From NCBI GenBank assembly GCA_937926515.1, contig CALAZZ010000271.1, positions 1 to 28,945 on the forward strand: a stretch of 28,945 bases of DNA, given 5' to 3'. The notes below the pieces were generated by a model. That model saw only the letters and a program-made list of their open reading frames with translations. It searched no databases and was not told where the DNA came from. Numbering within the stretch: position 1 is the first letter of the stretch; the number at the start of each line of letters is the position of its first letter. The translations under genes and the position numbers were made by a program. Source of the DNA: an uncultured Bacteroidales bacterium (lineage in GTDB: Bacteria > Bacteroidota > Bacteroidia > Bacteroidales > F082). Below are positions 1 to 8,400 of this stretch, piece by piece.

Positions 1-1
1 A

Positions 2-3000
2 TTGATGGCAACAAATGCCCTACAAGCCCAGTACTCCGAAACCTTCGATGTGCCCAACAAAGGCATTCTCGCAGGACCCTGTACCAACAATGACCCAACC
101 ACCTGCGCAAGTTTTGATTTCGCCGGGGTAAACTGGACACTGGAAGGGAATTTAAGCGGCCTAACCGCGGCAGACGATAACTTTTTTACCGAAGGGGGTG
201 TGCTGAGGGCTATGGACATTGATGAGGAAATCTGCTGGCTCAGCCCGGTGCTCAATATGACTGGCACCGCTTCCTTTTCAATGGATTTGACCTGGTTGCA
301 GTTTGATGACTACAACATTAGTGATGTAGGCTCCAAAGACTACATCGATGTATCCTACCGTATTGACGGAGGAAGCTGGGTAACCCTGGCAAATGCTGTC
401 GGTGGGGGGCCACGTACAATTTCCTATCTGGGACAGGGTGGAAATATTGATGGTAGCATCAGCGGTCTGGGCGCCACCGGCCTCACTGGCTCCACCCTGC
501 AAATCCGGGTATGTGTGGATGTGAATGCAAGTACTGAAATCGTCACCATCGATAACGTCTCCGCCGTCAATGCCACGACAGGTACAAGCGGCCCTGTTTG
601 CGACCTTGTGCTGAACAATACAACTAAAACCGATGAGGACTGCCCTGGCGCTAATGATGGAACCATCACCGTAAACGCAACCACCACCAATGGCCCCATT
701 ACCTACACGCTTAGCGGACCGGTGAATGCAAGCAACCAAACCGGGATTTTCACCAACCTGCCTCCGGGCAATTACTCCGTTGCATTGCAGGATGGGTCTT
801 TTGCGCCAGGCACATGTACCGCAAATACAGGACCCATCAATATTGCAGCCGGCGTGGACAGTAACCCGCCCAGCGGCCAGGTGCAGCCCATTGTTGTGGA
901 TTGCCCGGACGATATACCAGATCCTGACATTACTGAAGTTACCAATGTGGACGACAACTGCATGATCCCCTGCGTGACCGAACCCTGGATCAACGAATTC
1001 CACTACGACAATATCGGAACCGATGTCAACGAATTCATCGAAGTGGCCGGCCCTGCAGGCATAAATCTGAGCAGCTATGCGCTCTATACTTACGACGGAT
1101 TTAATGGTCAGGTTGACCAAACCTTCCCACTTTCAGGGGTTATTCCTAACCAAGTCAACGGCTTCGGAGCAGCATTTACACTTACGCCCAATCTACAAAA
1201 CCAGACCGAAGGCATCGCGCTGGTGAAAAACGGCAATGAAGTAATTGAGTTCATCAGCTACGAAGGCGCGGTAACAGCCACCAACGGCCCGGCCAATGGC
1301 ATGACCTCGGTGGATGTGGGTGTGTCGGAATCCACCACGACTACCCCGGAGGACGGCAGTCTAGGTCGCATAGGCAACGGCAACAAGCCCGGCGATTTCA
1401 CCTGGGCGGTACTCACCCAAACCCAGGGCAACCTGAACACGGGGCAAACCATTTCTGACTGTCCTGACAACGAGCCGACAGTGGCGCACATCAGCGATGC
1501 CAATAATGGCGGGGCGGGCTCGGGTGATGACCCTTACATCGTAACACGAACCTACCGTATTACAGACGCTGTTGGCAACGTAATAGACGTGGATCAAATC
1601 ATCACAGCCAACAACTGCTGCCCAACCTATAGCGACAATATCGCCTACGTAAATCTCAATGCCACCACAGGTGCCAACAACGGCACCTCCTGGACAGACG
1701 CCTTCACCGACCTGCAGGACGCCCTCAACAGCAGCTGCACCGGCATCACAGAAATATGGGTGGCTGCCGGCACATATTATCTAACTTCCGGCATCGGCCG
1801 CAACGCCACTTTCCAACTGAAAAACGGTGTGGCGATTTACGGCGGCTTTAACGGCACAGAAACACTGCTTACTGACCGGAACTGGGCTGCCAATGTAACC
1901 ATCCTCAGCGGGGATATTGGCACAACGGGTGATAACAGCGACAACAGCTACACCGTAGTCACCGGCTCAGGTACCAATGCCACCGCCGTGATAGATGGCT
2001 TTACCATTACTATGGGGAATGCAAATGGTACTTCACCAAATAACCGAGGTGGTGGGATGTACAACAATAACGGCTCCCCCACGGTAGCCAACTGCATCTT
2101 TTCGGGGAATACTGCTTTTGGTGGCGGTGGGATGTACAATTATGATAATTCCTCCCCCACGATAACGAACTGCACCTTTTCGGGGAATTCGACGATTAGC
2201 TATGGCGGTGGGATGTACAATGCTGATAATTCCTCCCCCACGATAACGAACTGCACCTTTTCGGAGAATTCGGCTAATCAATTTGGCGGCGGGATGTACA
2301 ACATTTTTGGATCCTCCCCCACGGTAACGAACTGCACCTTTACGGGAAATTTGGCTTTTGGGGGCGGAGGGATGGCCAATGAATCAGGGTCCTCCCCCGC
2401 AGTGAGGAACAGCACCTTTTCGGGAAATTCGGCTACTTCTGACGGTGGTGGGATGTACAATGAAGCTGGATCTTCCCCCACGCTAACGAACAGTATTATT
2501 TGGAACAATGCTGCGGGTGGAAATACAAATACAACTACAATATCTGCCTCCGTGTATAATGGTTTAGGTTCCACTCCCACATTCAGCCACTGCCTCATCG
2601 CCAATTCAGGGGGAAGTTGTAGCTGGGACAGTGACATAGGTGTTGATGCAAATAGCAATATCGATGCAGACCCGCTTTTTCTGGCCCCTTTGGACTATCG
2701 CCTTCAACCCTGCTCCCCGGCCATCAATTCAGGAACGAATACAGCTGCACCATTCACTGACCTTGATGGTAATGCCCGTCCATATAACCCTTACGGTTTT
2801 GGGCCTGCCACTGTGGACATGGGGGCCTACGAATACAGTACATCCATTGATTATTGTACAACCTGCCTGGTTGGCAATGTCCTTTATGTAAAAGATTGCT
2901 CCACGGGAGCCAATAACGGCTCCTCATGGGCCAATGCTTTCATTTATTTGCAAGACGCCCTTGCCCTGGCCAGTCATTGTTCCGATGTAACTGAAATCTG

Positions 3001-6000
3001 GGTAGCGGCAGGCACTTACTATCCCGATCAGGGTGCAGGTTACGTATCGGGCAACCGGGAACATTCCTTTGTAATGAAAAACAACCTGGCCATTTACGGT
3101 GGCTTCGCAGGCACAGAAACACTGCTCACTGAGCGTGACTGGGCTGCCAATGTATCCATCCTCAGCGGCGATATCGGCACGACAGCTGAGATTTCTGATA
3201 ACAGCTTTCATGTCGTGTCGAACAAAAACAACTCACTTGATAATACCGCCATTCTGGATGGCTTTACAATCAGTGATGGAAATGCAGATGGTACAAATCT
3301 GTTTAATTTTGGCGGAGGCATGCAAAACATAGGATCCTCCCCATTGGTTTCCAATTGTTTATTTGTGGGGAATTCTGCATCCTATTCCGGGGGAGGAATG
3401 AGCAACTTCAGCGCTTCACCAACGGTTATTAATTGCGCCTTCATTGGGAATTTGTCAAATCAGTATGGAGGAGGAATGCAAAACGACAACAACTGTTCAA
3501 CCACTGTGATCAATTGCTCTTTTAGCGGTAATTCGGCCGGAATTGAAGGCGGCGCCATGGATAATTACAACGGCTGCAATACGACAATAGTTAATTCAAT
3601 CTTCTGGGGTAACAGTTCTGAAATAACAAACACTGGGAATAGCTTCCTGGTAATAAATAATACAATCATTGAAGACGGATGCCCAGGCATTAATGCTACC
3701 TGCAACGATGTAATTGCCCAAAATCCTTTGTTTGTGAATCAGCCGACTATTGGCCTTGGCACTTCAGGCGATCTTCGCCTGCAAGCCTGCTCACCGGCCA
3801 TCAATGCAGGCAGCAACGCTGCTGTACCCGCAGGCATTACAACTGACCTGGATGGAAACCCGCGTTTTTATAACAGCGGAACGGTGGATATGGGGGCGTA
3901 CGAAGCCCAAATTTGTTCGCCCGTAGCCGTAGCCATTGTAAATCCTGACTTCGAAATCCTCTACAAAGCAGGTTCAACCACGGTAACTTCGCCGCCTTTT
4001 ACAAACTGGCAGAATGCTTATGGCCCTGATAACTTAAACATGACTGGACCAACAGTTACCTTTAGTGATAACACAACGGGCAATGAGTTTAATATGGCAG
4101 GCTGGGAGTTTAATACACAAATGGGTGTAACCAATTTCAACGCTGCATTCCCCAGTGATCCCCGAGATATGGCCGTATGGATGAACGGCGCTTCATTCGG
4201 AGGTGGTACAGCCGAAAAGACAATGTCACAAATATTAACAGAAGACGTGCAGCAAAACTTCTCGTATGTATTAACTGCAGATTTCGGCTGGAGAACGGAT
4301 AATACCGTTCCTTCCCCACCGGTACTCAGATTGTATGCCGGCGCTACCCTGCTTACGCCTGTCACCTCGGTTGACCCTCCTTTGGTTCAGGGCGGTTTTG
4401 TAACCTATAGCCGAACCTATTATGTTGACGATCCTGGTATATCAGGGCCTTTACGCATTGAATTTGGTATGGCTGCCAATACAGATGGACAGCAATTAAA
4501 TGCTGATCGAATAAGGTTGACCAGGACCCTGGAGGATTGCATCCTCCTCCCCGGCGAAATAGCTTCCAGCCAAACCATATGTTCCGGAAATATGCCGGAC
4601 CCATTCACCAGCATTTCACCGGCATCAGGTATTGTTGGTGATCTGGAATACCAGTGGCAGATCAGCACTGCAATCCCATCTTTTGAGGATATTGCAGGCG
4701 CAGTTTCTGAAACTTACACCCACACAGGCACAATAGCCCAAACGACCTGGTTCCGAAGGCTGGCAAAGGTTACGTGTAAGACGGAATGGGTGGCGTCCAA
4801 TGTGGTGCAGGTGAATGTTGACCCGCTCCCCATCGCAACCATATCGAGTATAATAGATGATTTTGAAGTCGACAATCTGCCATATGCCGTGGACGCCTTC
4901 GGAAACGGCATCGGCTTCGTCATCTTTGGTGATTTCTGGGCGGGGACAACCGTTGACATTTCGACCACCCAGGTTACCGACACCGACCCGCTGGCCCTGC
5001 CCGGCCAGTCTGGCGACAACCACCTGCTCATGTTTGAGGCTAACGTCAATGGCTGGGGTGGCCTCACCCACGCCTTTGAAAATGAGGATATAGATACCTG
5101 GGTGACGCAGGATTGGACAAGCTATGAAGGTATTGCTTTTTGGCTTTACGGCCAAAACACAGGCAACGACCTCCTTTTTGAGGTTCAGGACAACCGCAAC
5201 CCCGGCTCGACCATCTCGGACGTGGAAATCTGGAGCCACGCTTTCGTGGATGATTTCTCCGGCTGGCAGTTGTTTGTCCTTAACTTTGACGATGACTTTG
5301 TCCGCAAAGAGATTGGCAACGGTGCGCCCAATGACGGCTTCGGCCGGAATGAGGTGCATGGCTGGGCTTTCGGTACGCTGAACACAGGCGGCTCAAATGT
5401 TACCTACTATTTAGACAATGTGAAGGTTTATGGCAACAACGGCAACGCCACCATTTGCGAAAACGCTTCACACCAGGTAAGCGGAGCAATGGCAGCCCAC
5501 GGTACCATACTGTGGACCCAAAACGGCGCCGGCACATTGAGCAATGAAACCACACTTACACCGACTTATGCAGCAGCATCAACTGATGCCGGCAATGATG
5601 TAACGTTAACCATGACTGTTACCAGCAACAACGCCTGCGGCACAGCAACGGCAACTGCATTTTATACCATTTCGGTTGACCCGCTCCCCATCACAACCAT
5701 ATCAGGCGATAACGGCCCATTCTGCCCTTACACCACCATACAGTTCTCAGCGCCCGCAGGCATGGCAACCTACGCCTGGAGCCTGACTTATAATTTAGGA
5801 GGAGGAGCAGCCATGGGAAGCTGGGATGATAATACTGGTTTCACCCCCGGCCCCGCCGATGAGCAGGATGTTCAGGTGGTTGGGATTTGCGGCACGGTGT
5901 TCACCCTCACACTTACGATAACAGACGATCAGGGCTGCTCAGCTTCTGCCCAGCAAAGCTATGTGGTGGAGGATTCAGATGTTGAGTGGGTGAACGAACC

Positions 6001-8329
6001 GCAAGACCATGCTATCGCCTGCGATGTGGACGACCTTGAGGCAGAAGTACAGAATTGGCTCAACAGCATAGAGGCTGCCAGCAGTTGTTTCACAGGAAAT
6101 GCTGACTATAATCTTCATTTGTTGCAGGTGAACAGCCCCTTGGATATACAGGGATTCTACTTTAGCGGAAGGGCATCTTTTGGCCCATCGGTATTCAATG
6201 TCACAGGCGATCTTGAAATGGCCGATCCGAATCAGGCTTGTAGTCTATTGCAAAACAACCTGTCAGGTAAGATCGCTGTAATTGACAGAGGTGCATGCAA
6301 TTTTACATTAAAAGTAAAAAATGCACAAGTTGCCGGTGCCATAGCTGCGATCATTGTAAATAATAATCCTGGCGGCGGGGTAGTAACCATGGGCGGAACT
6401 GATCCCTCCATCACCATACCTTCCTTATTCATTAGTTATGATGATGGCCAGGTGCTTAAAAACGCCATGCTGGATGGAGTAGTTAATGCAACTTTAGGCA
6501 ACTTCTTTGATCTACAGCCTGGTGATTATCCTGTTTTATTCCAGGCTAATAATGTATGTGGCCAGGTGATTACAAAAACTGTTACGCTGAGTATCGTGGA
6601 TACCTCACCCCCTGACATTTTCTGTCCTGCACCGGTTGAGGTGCTTAGCGATCCCGGTGAGAACTTTGCCAGCAACGTAGCCGTTGGAACAGCAACCGCC
6701 ACCGATAGTTGCAGCACACCAAGTGTGGAAGGTGAGCGCAGCGACGGCCTCGAATTGGATGATCCCTATCCGGTAGGTGTAACCATCCTCACCTGGATGG
6801 CTACGGATGGTGTAGGTTTAACAATGACCTGCACCCAGACGGTAACCGTGATCAAACGCTACGGCCTACAGCTAGAAGCCATACTGCAAGGCCCCTACCA
6901 GCCCAACCGCAGCAACGGTGTGATGAGCACTGCATTGAATCAAGGCAATCAGTTGCCCGACGATCAGCCCTACAACACAGCCCCATGGAACTACACAGGC
7001 AACGAAACCCTGCCTGATCCACTGCCTGAGGAAGTGGTTGACTGGATGCTGGTAGAGCTGCGAAGTGATGAGGAAACCTTTGTAGCGCAACGAGCTGGAT
7101 TGCTCTATAACGATGGTAACCTGTTTGTTAGCTTCGAAGGGGACGCGGTTGACAACGAGGACTATTTTATTGTTTTATACCACCGCAACCATATGCCGGT
7201 GATGTCATCGCATGCCATTCCCATTCCGGTAGAAGGCACTTCTTTTGACTTTACCCAACTGTCCAATGTGTACCTGGGTGGGGCCATACCCCTTGGCACC
7301 GGCCGCAGGAGCCATGTGGGCATGATAGCAGGGGATGTCAGTGGCGATGGTATTCTCAAGTACAGTGGACCGGGCAACGACCGCGGTCTTCTACTAGGAC
7401 AGATTGTAGCTGAAGGTGGCGGCTTGTTCATCAATCCAACCAATGGTTACTGGACGGCGGATGGTAATATGAACAATGAGATAAGCTACCAAAACAGCAA
7501 CAATGACAGGTCAATCATCATTGAAAATATAGGTTTAATGACAGGCAATGAATTGCTGACAAGCATCTATGAATCGGTTGTGCCTGGTATAATAAATGGA
7601 CAACGCGTTAGTAAACCACGAGATGACGGACATGTAAATATCCGTATGTTGACTGAAGCGCCTAGACTATCACTTGTTCTTCAAACGACTACACCTATAT
7701 ATGTGAGTGTTCTTGATAACATGCAGTTCAGCCTGGCATGGCAAACCGGAGATACAGAAATGGCCCTGTTGGTACAAAGTTACAGCAGCGATTATGGCTT
7801 GCAAGCACAAGGCGAAGCCGTTACACATCTAAGCATCAGCTACCAAACATTTGCCATGGCCCTGCCCTTGCAGTTGCCTGCAAACTGGATGGAGGAGCAG
7901 CTTAGCGTGCTGGAGTTCACAAGCGAAGCCTACGCCAACATCCAGCAGCGCCTGTGGGTAGCTGAGGATGATTACACCGCCACACATAATGCGATGTATT
8001 ACATCTCCATCTGGGGCACTGACCACACCGGCCAGATCATAGGCACAGCCGTATCGGTGGATGAGCAGCTGACAGATTACAGCATCAGGCTTTATCCCAA
8101 CCCTGTGAACCAGGGCAGGTTTAACCTTGCTTTCAGAGGAATAGAAACACAGGAGCTTGAGATGCACATCATGGACGCCAAAGGCAAACAGGTGATGGCA
8201 GAAAGTTTTGAAGCCAGCGCACAGCAAATGAAAGCGATAAACATCCAGCACTTGCAGCCGGGCGTGTATGTGTTGCAGCTCCGCAGCAGCAAGCTGGTAT
8301 ACCAGCAGAAGTTTGTGGTGGTGAGGTAG
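2..8329 (+). CDS. Giant modular cell-surface protein with T9SS sorting domain, 5'-partial
   Basis: This is a secreted multidomain protein, probably surface-attached; its ligand is unknown. The first visible residues read MATNALQAQ then YSETFD, which looks like the end of a signal peptide (ALQA|QY), so the true start lies left of the window. Approximate domains by residue: beta-sandwich 15-190; SprB-like repeat 205-285; half of an Ig/HYR-like domain 290-322; lamin-tail-like domain 324-480; second Ig/HYR half 485-545; choice-of-anchor/Pmp beta-helix 549-940; second beta-helix module 962-1300; HpiC1/CBM-like sandwich 1313-1510; Ig-like 1517-1610; CBM11-like 1617-1813; Ig/PKD 1818-1990; PA domain 2078-2170; HYR 2197-2287; paired Ca-loop (KYxGxxNDR type) 2440-2520; type A T9SS sorting domain 2694-2775 (YPNPVNQG, PGVYVLQL, K..VVR end). 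The stop is followed by a hairpin. Domain names rest on motif recognition by eye; the T9SS domain, beta-helices and PA domain are the surest. Confidence 0.9.
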   Translation: MMATNALQAQYSETFDVPNKGILAGPCTNNDPTTCASFDFAGVNWTLEGNLSGLTAADDNFFTEGGVLRAMDIDEEICWLSPVLNMTGTASFSMDLTWLQFDDYNISDVGSKDYIDVSYRIDGGSWVTLANAVGGGPRTISYLGQGGNIDGSISGLGATGLTGSTLQIRVCVDVNASTEIVTIDNVSAVNATTGTSGPVCDLVLNNTTKTDEDCPGANDGTITVNATTTNGPITYTLSGPVNASNQTGIFTNLPPGNYSVALQDGSFAPGTCTANTGPINIAAGVDSNPPSGQVQPIVVDCPDDIPDPDITEVTNVDDNCMIPCVTEPWINEFHYDNIGTDVNEFIEVAGPAGINLSSYALYTYDGFNGQVDQTFPLSGVIPNQVNGFGAAFTLTPNLQNQTEGIALVKNGNEVIEFISYEGAVTATNGPANGMTSVDVGVSESTTTTPEDGSLGRIGNGNKPGDFTWAVLTQTQGNLNTGQTISDCPDNEPTVAHISDANNGGAGSGDDPYIVTRTYRITDAVGNVIDVDQIITANNCCPTYSDNIAYVNLNATTGANNGTSWTDAFTDLQDALNSSCTGITEIWVAAGTYYLTSGIGRNATFQLKNGVAIYGGFNGTETLLTDRNWAANVTILSGDIGTTGDNSDNSYTVVTGSGTNATAVIDGFTITMGNANGTSPNNRGGGMYNNNGSPTVANCIFSGNTAFGGGGMYNYDNSSPTITNCTFSGNSTISYGGGMYNADNSSPTITNCTFSENSANQFGGGMYNIFGSSPTVTNCTFTGNLAFGGGGMANESGSSPAVRNSTFSGNSATSDGGGMYNEAGSSPTLTNSIIWNNAAGGNTNTTTISASVYNGLGSTPTFSHCLIANSGGSCSWDSDIGVDANSNIDADPLFLAPLDYRLQPCSPAINSGTNTAAPFTDLDGNARPYNPYGFGPATVDMGAYEYSTSIDYCTTCLVGNVLYVKDCSTGANNGSSWANAFIYLQDALALASHCSDVTEIWVAAGTYYPDQGAGYVSGNREHSFVMKNNLAIYGGFAGTETLLTERDWAANVSILSGDIGTTAEISDNSFHVVSNKNNSLDNTAILDGFTISDGNADGTNLFNFGGGMQNIGSSPLVSNCLFVGNSASYSGGGMSNFSASPTVINCAFIGNLSNQYGGGMQNDNNCSTTVINCSFSGNSAGIEGGAMDNYNGCNTTIVNSIFWGNSSEITNTGNSFLVINNTIIEDGCPGINATCNDVIAQNPLFVNQPTIGLGTSGDLRLQACSPAINAGSNAAVPAGITTDLDGNPRFYNSGTVDMGAYEAQICSPVAVAIVNPDFEILYKAGSTTVTSPPFTNWQNAYGPDNLNMTGPTVTFSDNTTGNEFNMAGWEFNTQMGVTNFNAAFPSDPRDMAVWMNGASFGGGTAEKTMSQILTEDVQQNFSYVLTADFGWRTDNTVPSPPVLRLYAGATLLTPVTSVDPPLVQGGFVTYSRTYYVDDPGISGPLRIEFGMAANTDGQQLNADRIRLTRTLEDCILLPGEIASSQTICSGNMPDPFTSISPASGIVGDLEYQWQISTAIPSFEDIAGAVSETYTHTGTIAQTTWFRRLAKVTCKTEWVASNVVQVNVDPLPIATISSIIDDFEVDNLPYAVDAFGNGIGFVIFGDFWAGTTVDISTTQVTDTDPLALPGQSGDNHLLMFEANVNGWGGLTHAFENEDIDTWVTQDWTSYEGIAFWLYGQNTGNDLLFEVQDNRNPGSTISDVEIWSHAFVDDFSGWQLFVLNFDDDFVRKEIGNGAPNDGFGRNEVHGWAFGTLNTGGSNVTYYLDNVKVYGNNGNATICENASHQVSGAMAAHGTILWTQNGAGTLSNETTLTPTYAAASTDAGNDVTLTMTVTSNNACGTATATAFYTISVDPLPITTISGDNGPFCPYTTIQFSAPAGMATYAWSLTYNLGGGAAMGSWDDNTGFTPGPADEQDVQVVGICGTVFTLTLTITDDQGCSASAQQSYVVEDSDVEWVNEPQDHAIACDVDDLEAEVQNWLNSIEAASSCFTGNADYNLHLLQVNSPLDIQGFYFSGRASFGPSVFNVTGDLEMADPNQACSLLQNNLSGKIAVIDRGACNFTLKVKNAQVAGAIAAIIVNNNPGGGVVTMGGTDPSITIPSLFISYDDGQVLKNAMLDGVVNATLGNFFDLQPGDYPVLFQANNVCGQVITKTVTLSIVDTSPPDIFCPAPVEVLSDPGENFASNVAVGTATATDSCSTPSVEGERSDGLELDDPYPVGVTILTWMATDGVGLTMTCTQTVTVIKRYGLQLEAILQGPYQPNRSNGVMSTALNQGNQLPDDQPYNTAPWNYTGNETLPDPLPEEVVDWMLVELRSDEETFVAQRAGLLYNDGNLFVSFEGDAVDNEDYFIVLYHRNHMPVMSSHAIPIPVEGTSFDFTQLSNVYLGGAIPLGTGRRSHVGMIAGDVSGDGILKYSGPGNDRGLLLGQIVAEGGGLFINPTNGYWTADGNMNNEISYQNSNNDRSIIIENIGLMTGNELLTSIYESVVPGIINGQRVSKPRDDGHVNIRMLTEAPRLSLVLQTTTPIYVSVLDNMQFSLAWQTGDTEMALLVQSYSSDYGLQAQGEAVTHLSISYQTFAMALPLQLPANWMEEQLSVLEFTSEAYANIQQRLWVAEDDYTATHNAMYYISIWGTDHTGQIIGTAVSVDEQLTDYSIRLYPNPVNQGRFNLAFRGIETQELEMHIMDAKGKQVMAESFEASAQQMKAINIQHLQPGVYVLQLRSSKLVYQQKFVVVR
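1640..3905 (+). repeat. Tandem duplication of a whole beta-helix module
   Basis: Two modules of about 1.0-1.2 kb lie head to tail (about 1647-2840 and 2884-3902). Both open with a Y-V-x-x-x-x-x-x-G-A-N-N-G-(T/S)-S-W motif followed by EIWVAAGTYY. Both then have GTETLLT(D/E)R(N/D)WAANV and ILSGDIGTT, GGG(M) coils, and a C-SPAIN-(A/S)-G plus DLDGN...VDMGAYE ending. DNA identity is still visible around 1855-1925 and 3110-3185. The first module holds six conserved coils, the second about four. Confidence 0.85.
2048..2510 (+). repeat. Six in-frame beta-helix coil repeats, first module
   Basis: Six copies of a GGGMYN-type unit have their ATG codons at 2057, 2132, 2213, 2294, 2372 and 2453, so the spacing is 75, 81, 81, 78 and 81 bases (25-27 codons). 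Each unit continues with a S-S-P-T-x-T-N-C-T-F-S-G-N pattern typical of polymorphic outer membrane protein and parallel beta-helix coils. The repeats are similar at DNA level (the string gataacgaactgcacctttt occurs at least twice), which suggests recent expansion or homogenisation. Confidence 0.9.
8081..8326 (+). other. C-terminal T9SS (Por secretion) sorting domain
   Basis: The last roughly 80 codons give an Ig-like C-terminal domain of the type A T9SS family. They contain SIRLYPNPVNQG, a central (M)HIMDAKGKQV strand, the LQPGVYVLQLRS strand and a terminal K-F-V-V-V-R. In the known family this domain directs translocation across the outer membrane and is normally cleaved when the cargo is attached to the surface. 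Confidence 0.9.
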
Positions 8330-8338
8330 GATAAGTTG

Positions 8339-8400
8339 GAATTTAGAATTTAGAAGTTAGAAAATTTGTCACACTTCTAAATTCTAAATTCTAAATTCTA
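8339..8400. terminator. Hairpin from a TTCTAAA tandem repeat between convergent genes
   Basis: A perfect 19-base inverted repeat has arms at 8339-8357 and 8373-8391 around a 15-base loop. The right side is a heptamer tandem, TTCTAAA three times plus TTCTA (8375-8400), and the left arm holds two copies of its reverse complement. It fills the 71-base gap between the stop of the giant gene and the stop codon of the convergent E2 gene. Transcripts from both sides would run into it, so a bidirectional terminator is a reasonable reading, although the stem is very A/T-rich. A dispersed intergenic repeat is the alternative. Confidence 0.6.

Noticed and set aside
278..1120. 280-codon open frame on the - strand inside the giant gene
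   Set aside because: It is antisense to a well-supported domain series, has a composition rich in Val, His and Cys without any recognisable motif, and is best explained as a shadow of the + strand coding frame.
2040..3600. Possible CRISPR-like array, because of regular 75-81 base spacing
   Set aside because: The repeats are in frame, encode beta-helix coils and diverge at synonymous positions; there are no constant repeats with unique spacers and no cas genes.
4625..5359. 244-codon - strand open frame
   Set aside because: It lies antisense to the GC-rich CBM11-like module, where stop codons are rare on both strands, and it has no recognisable domain or start context.
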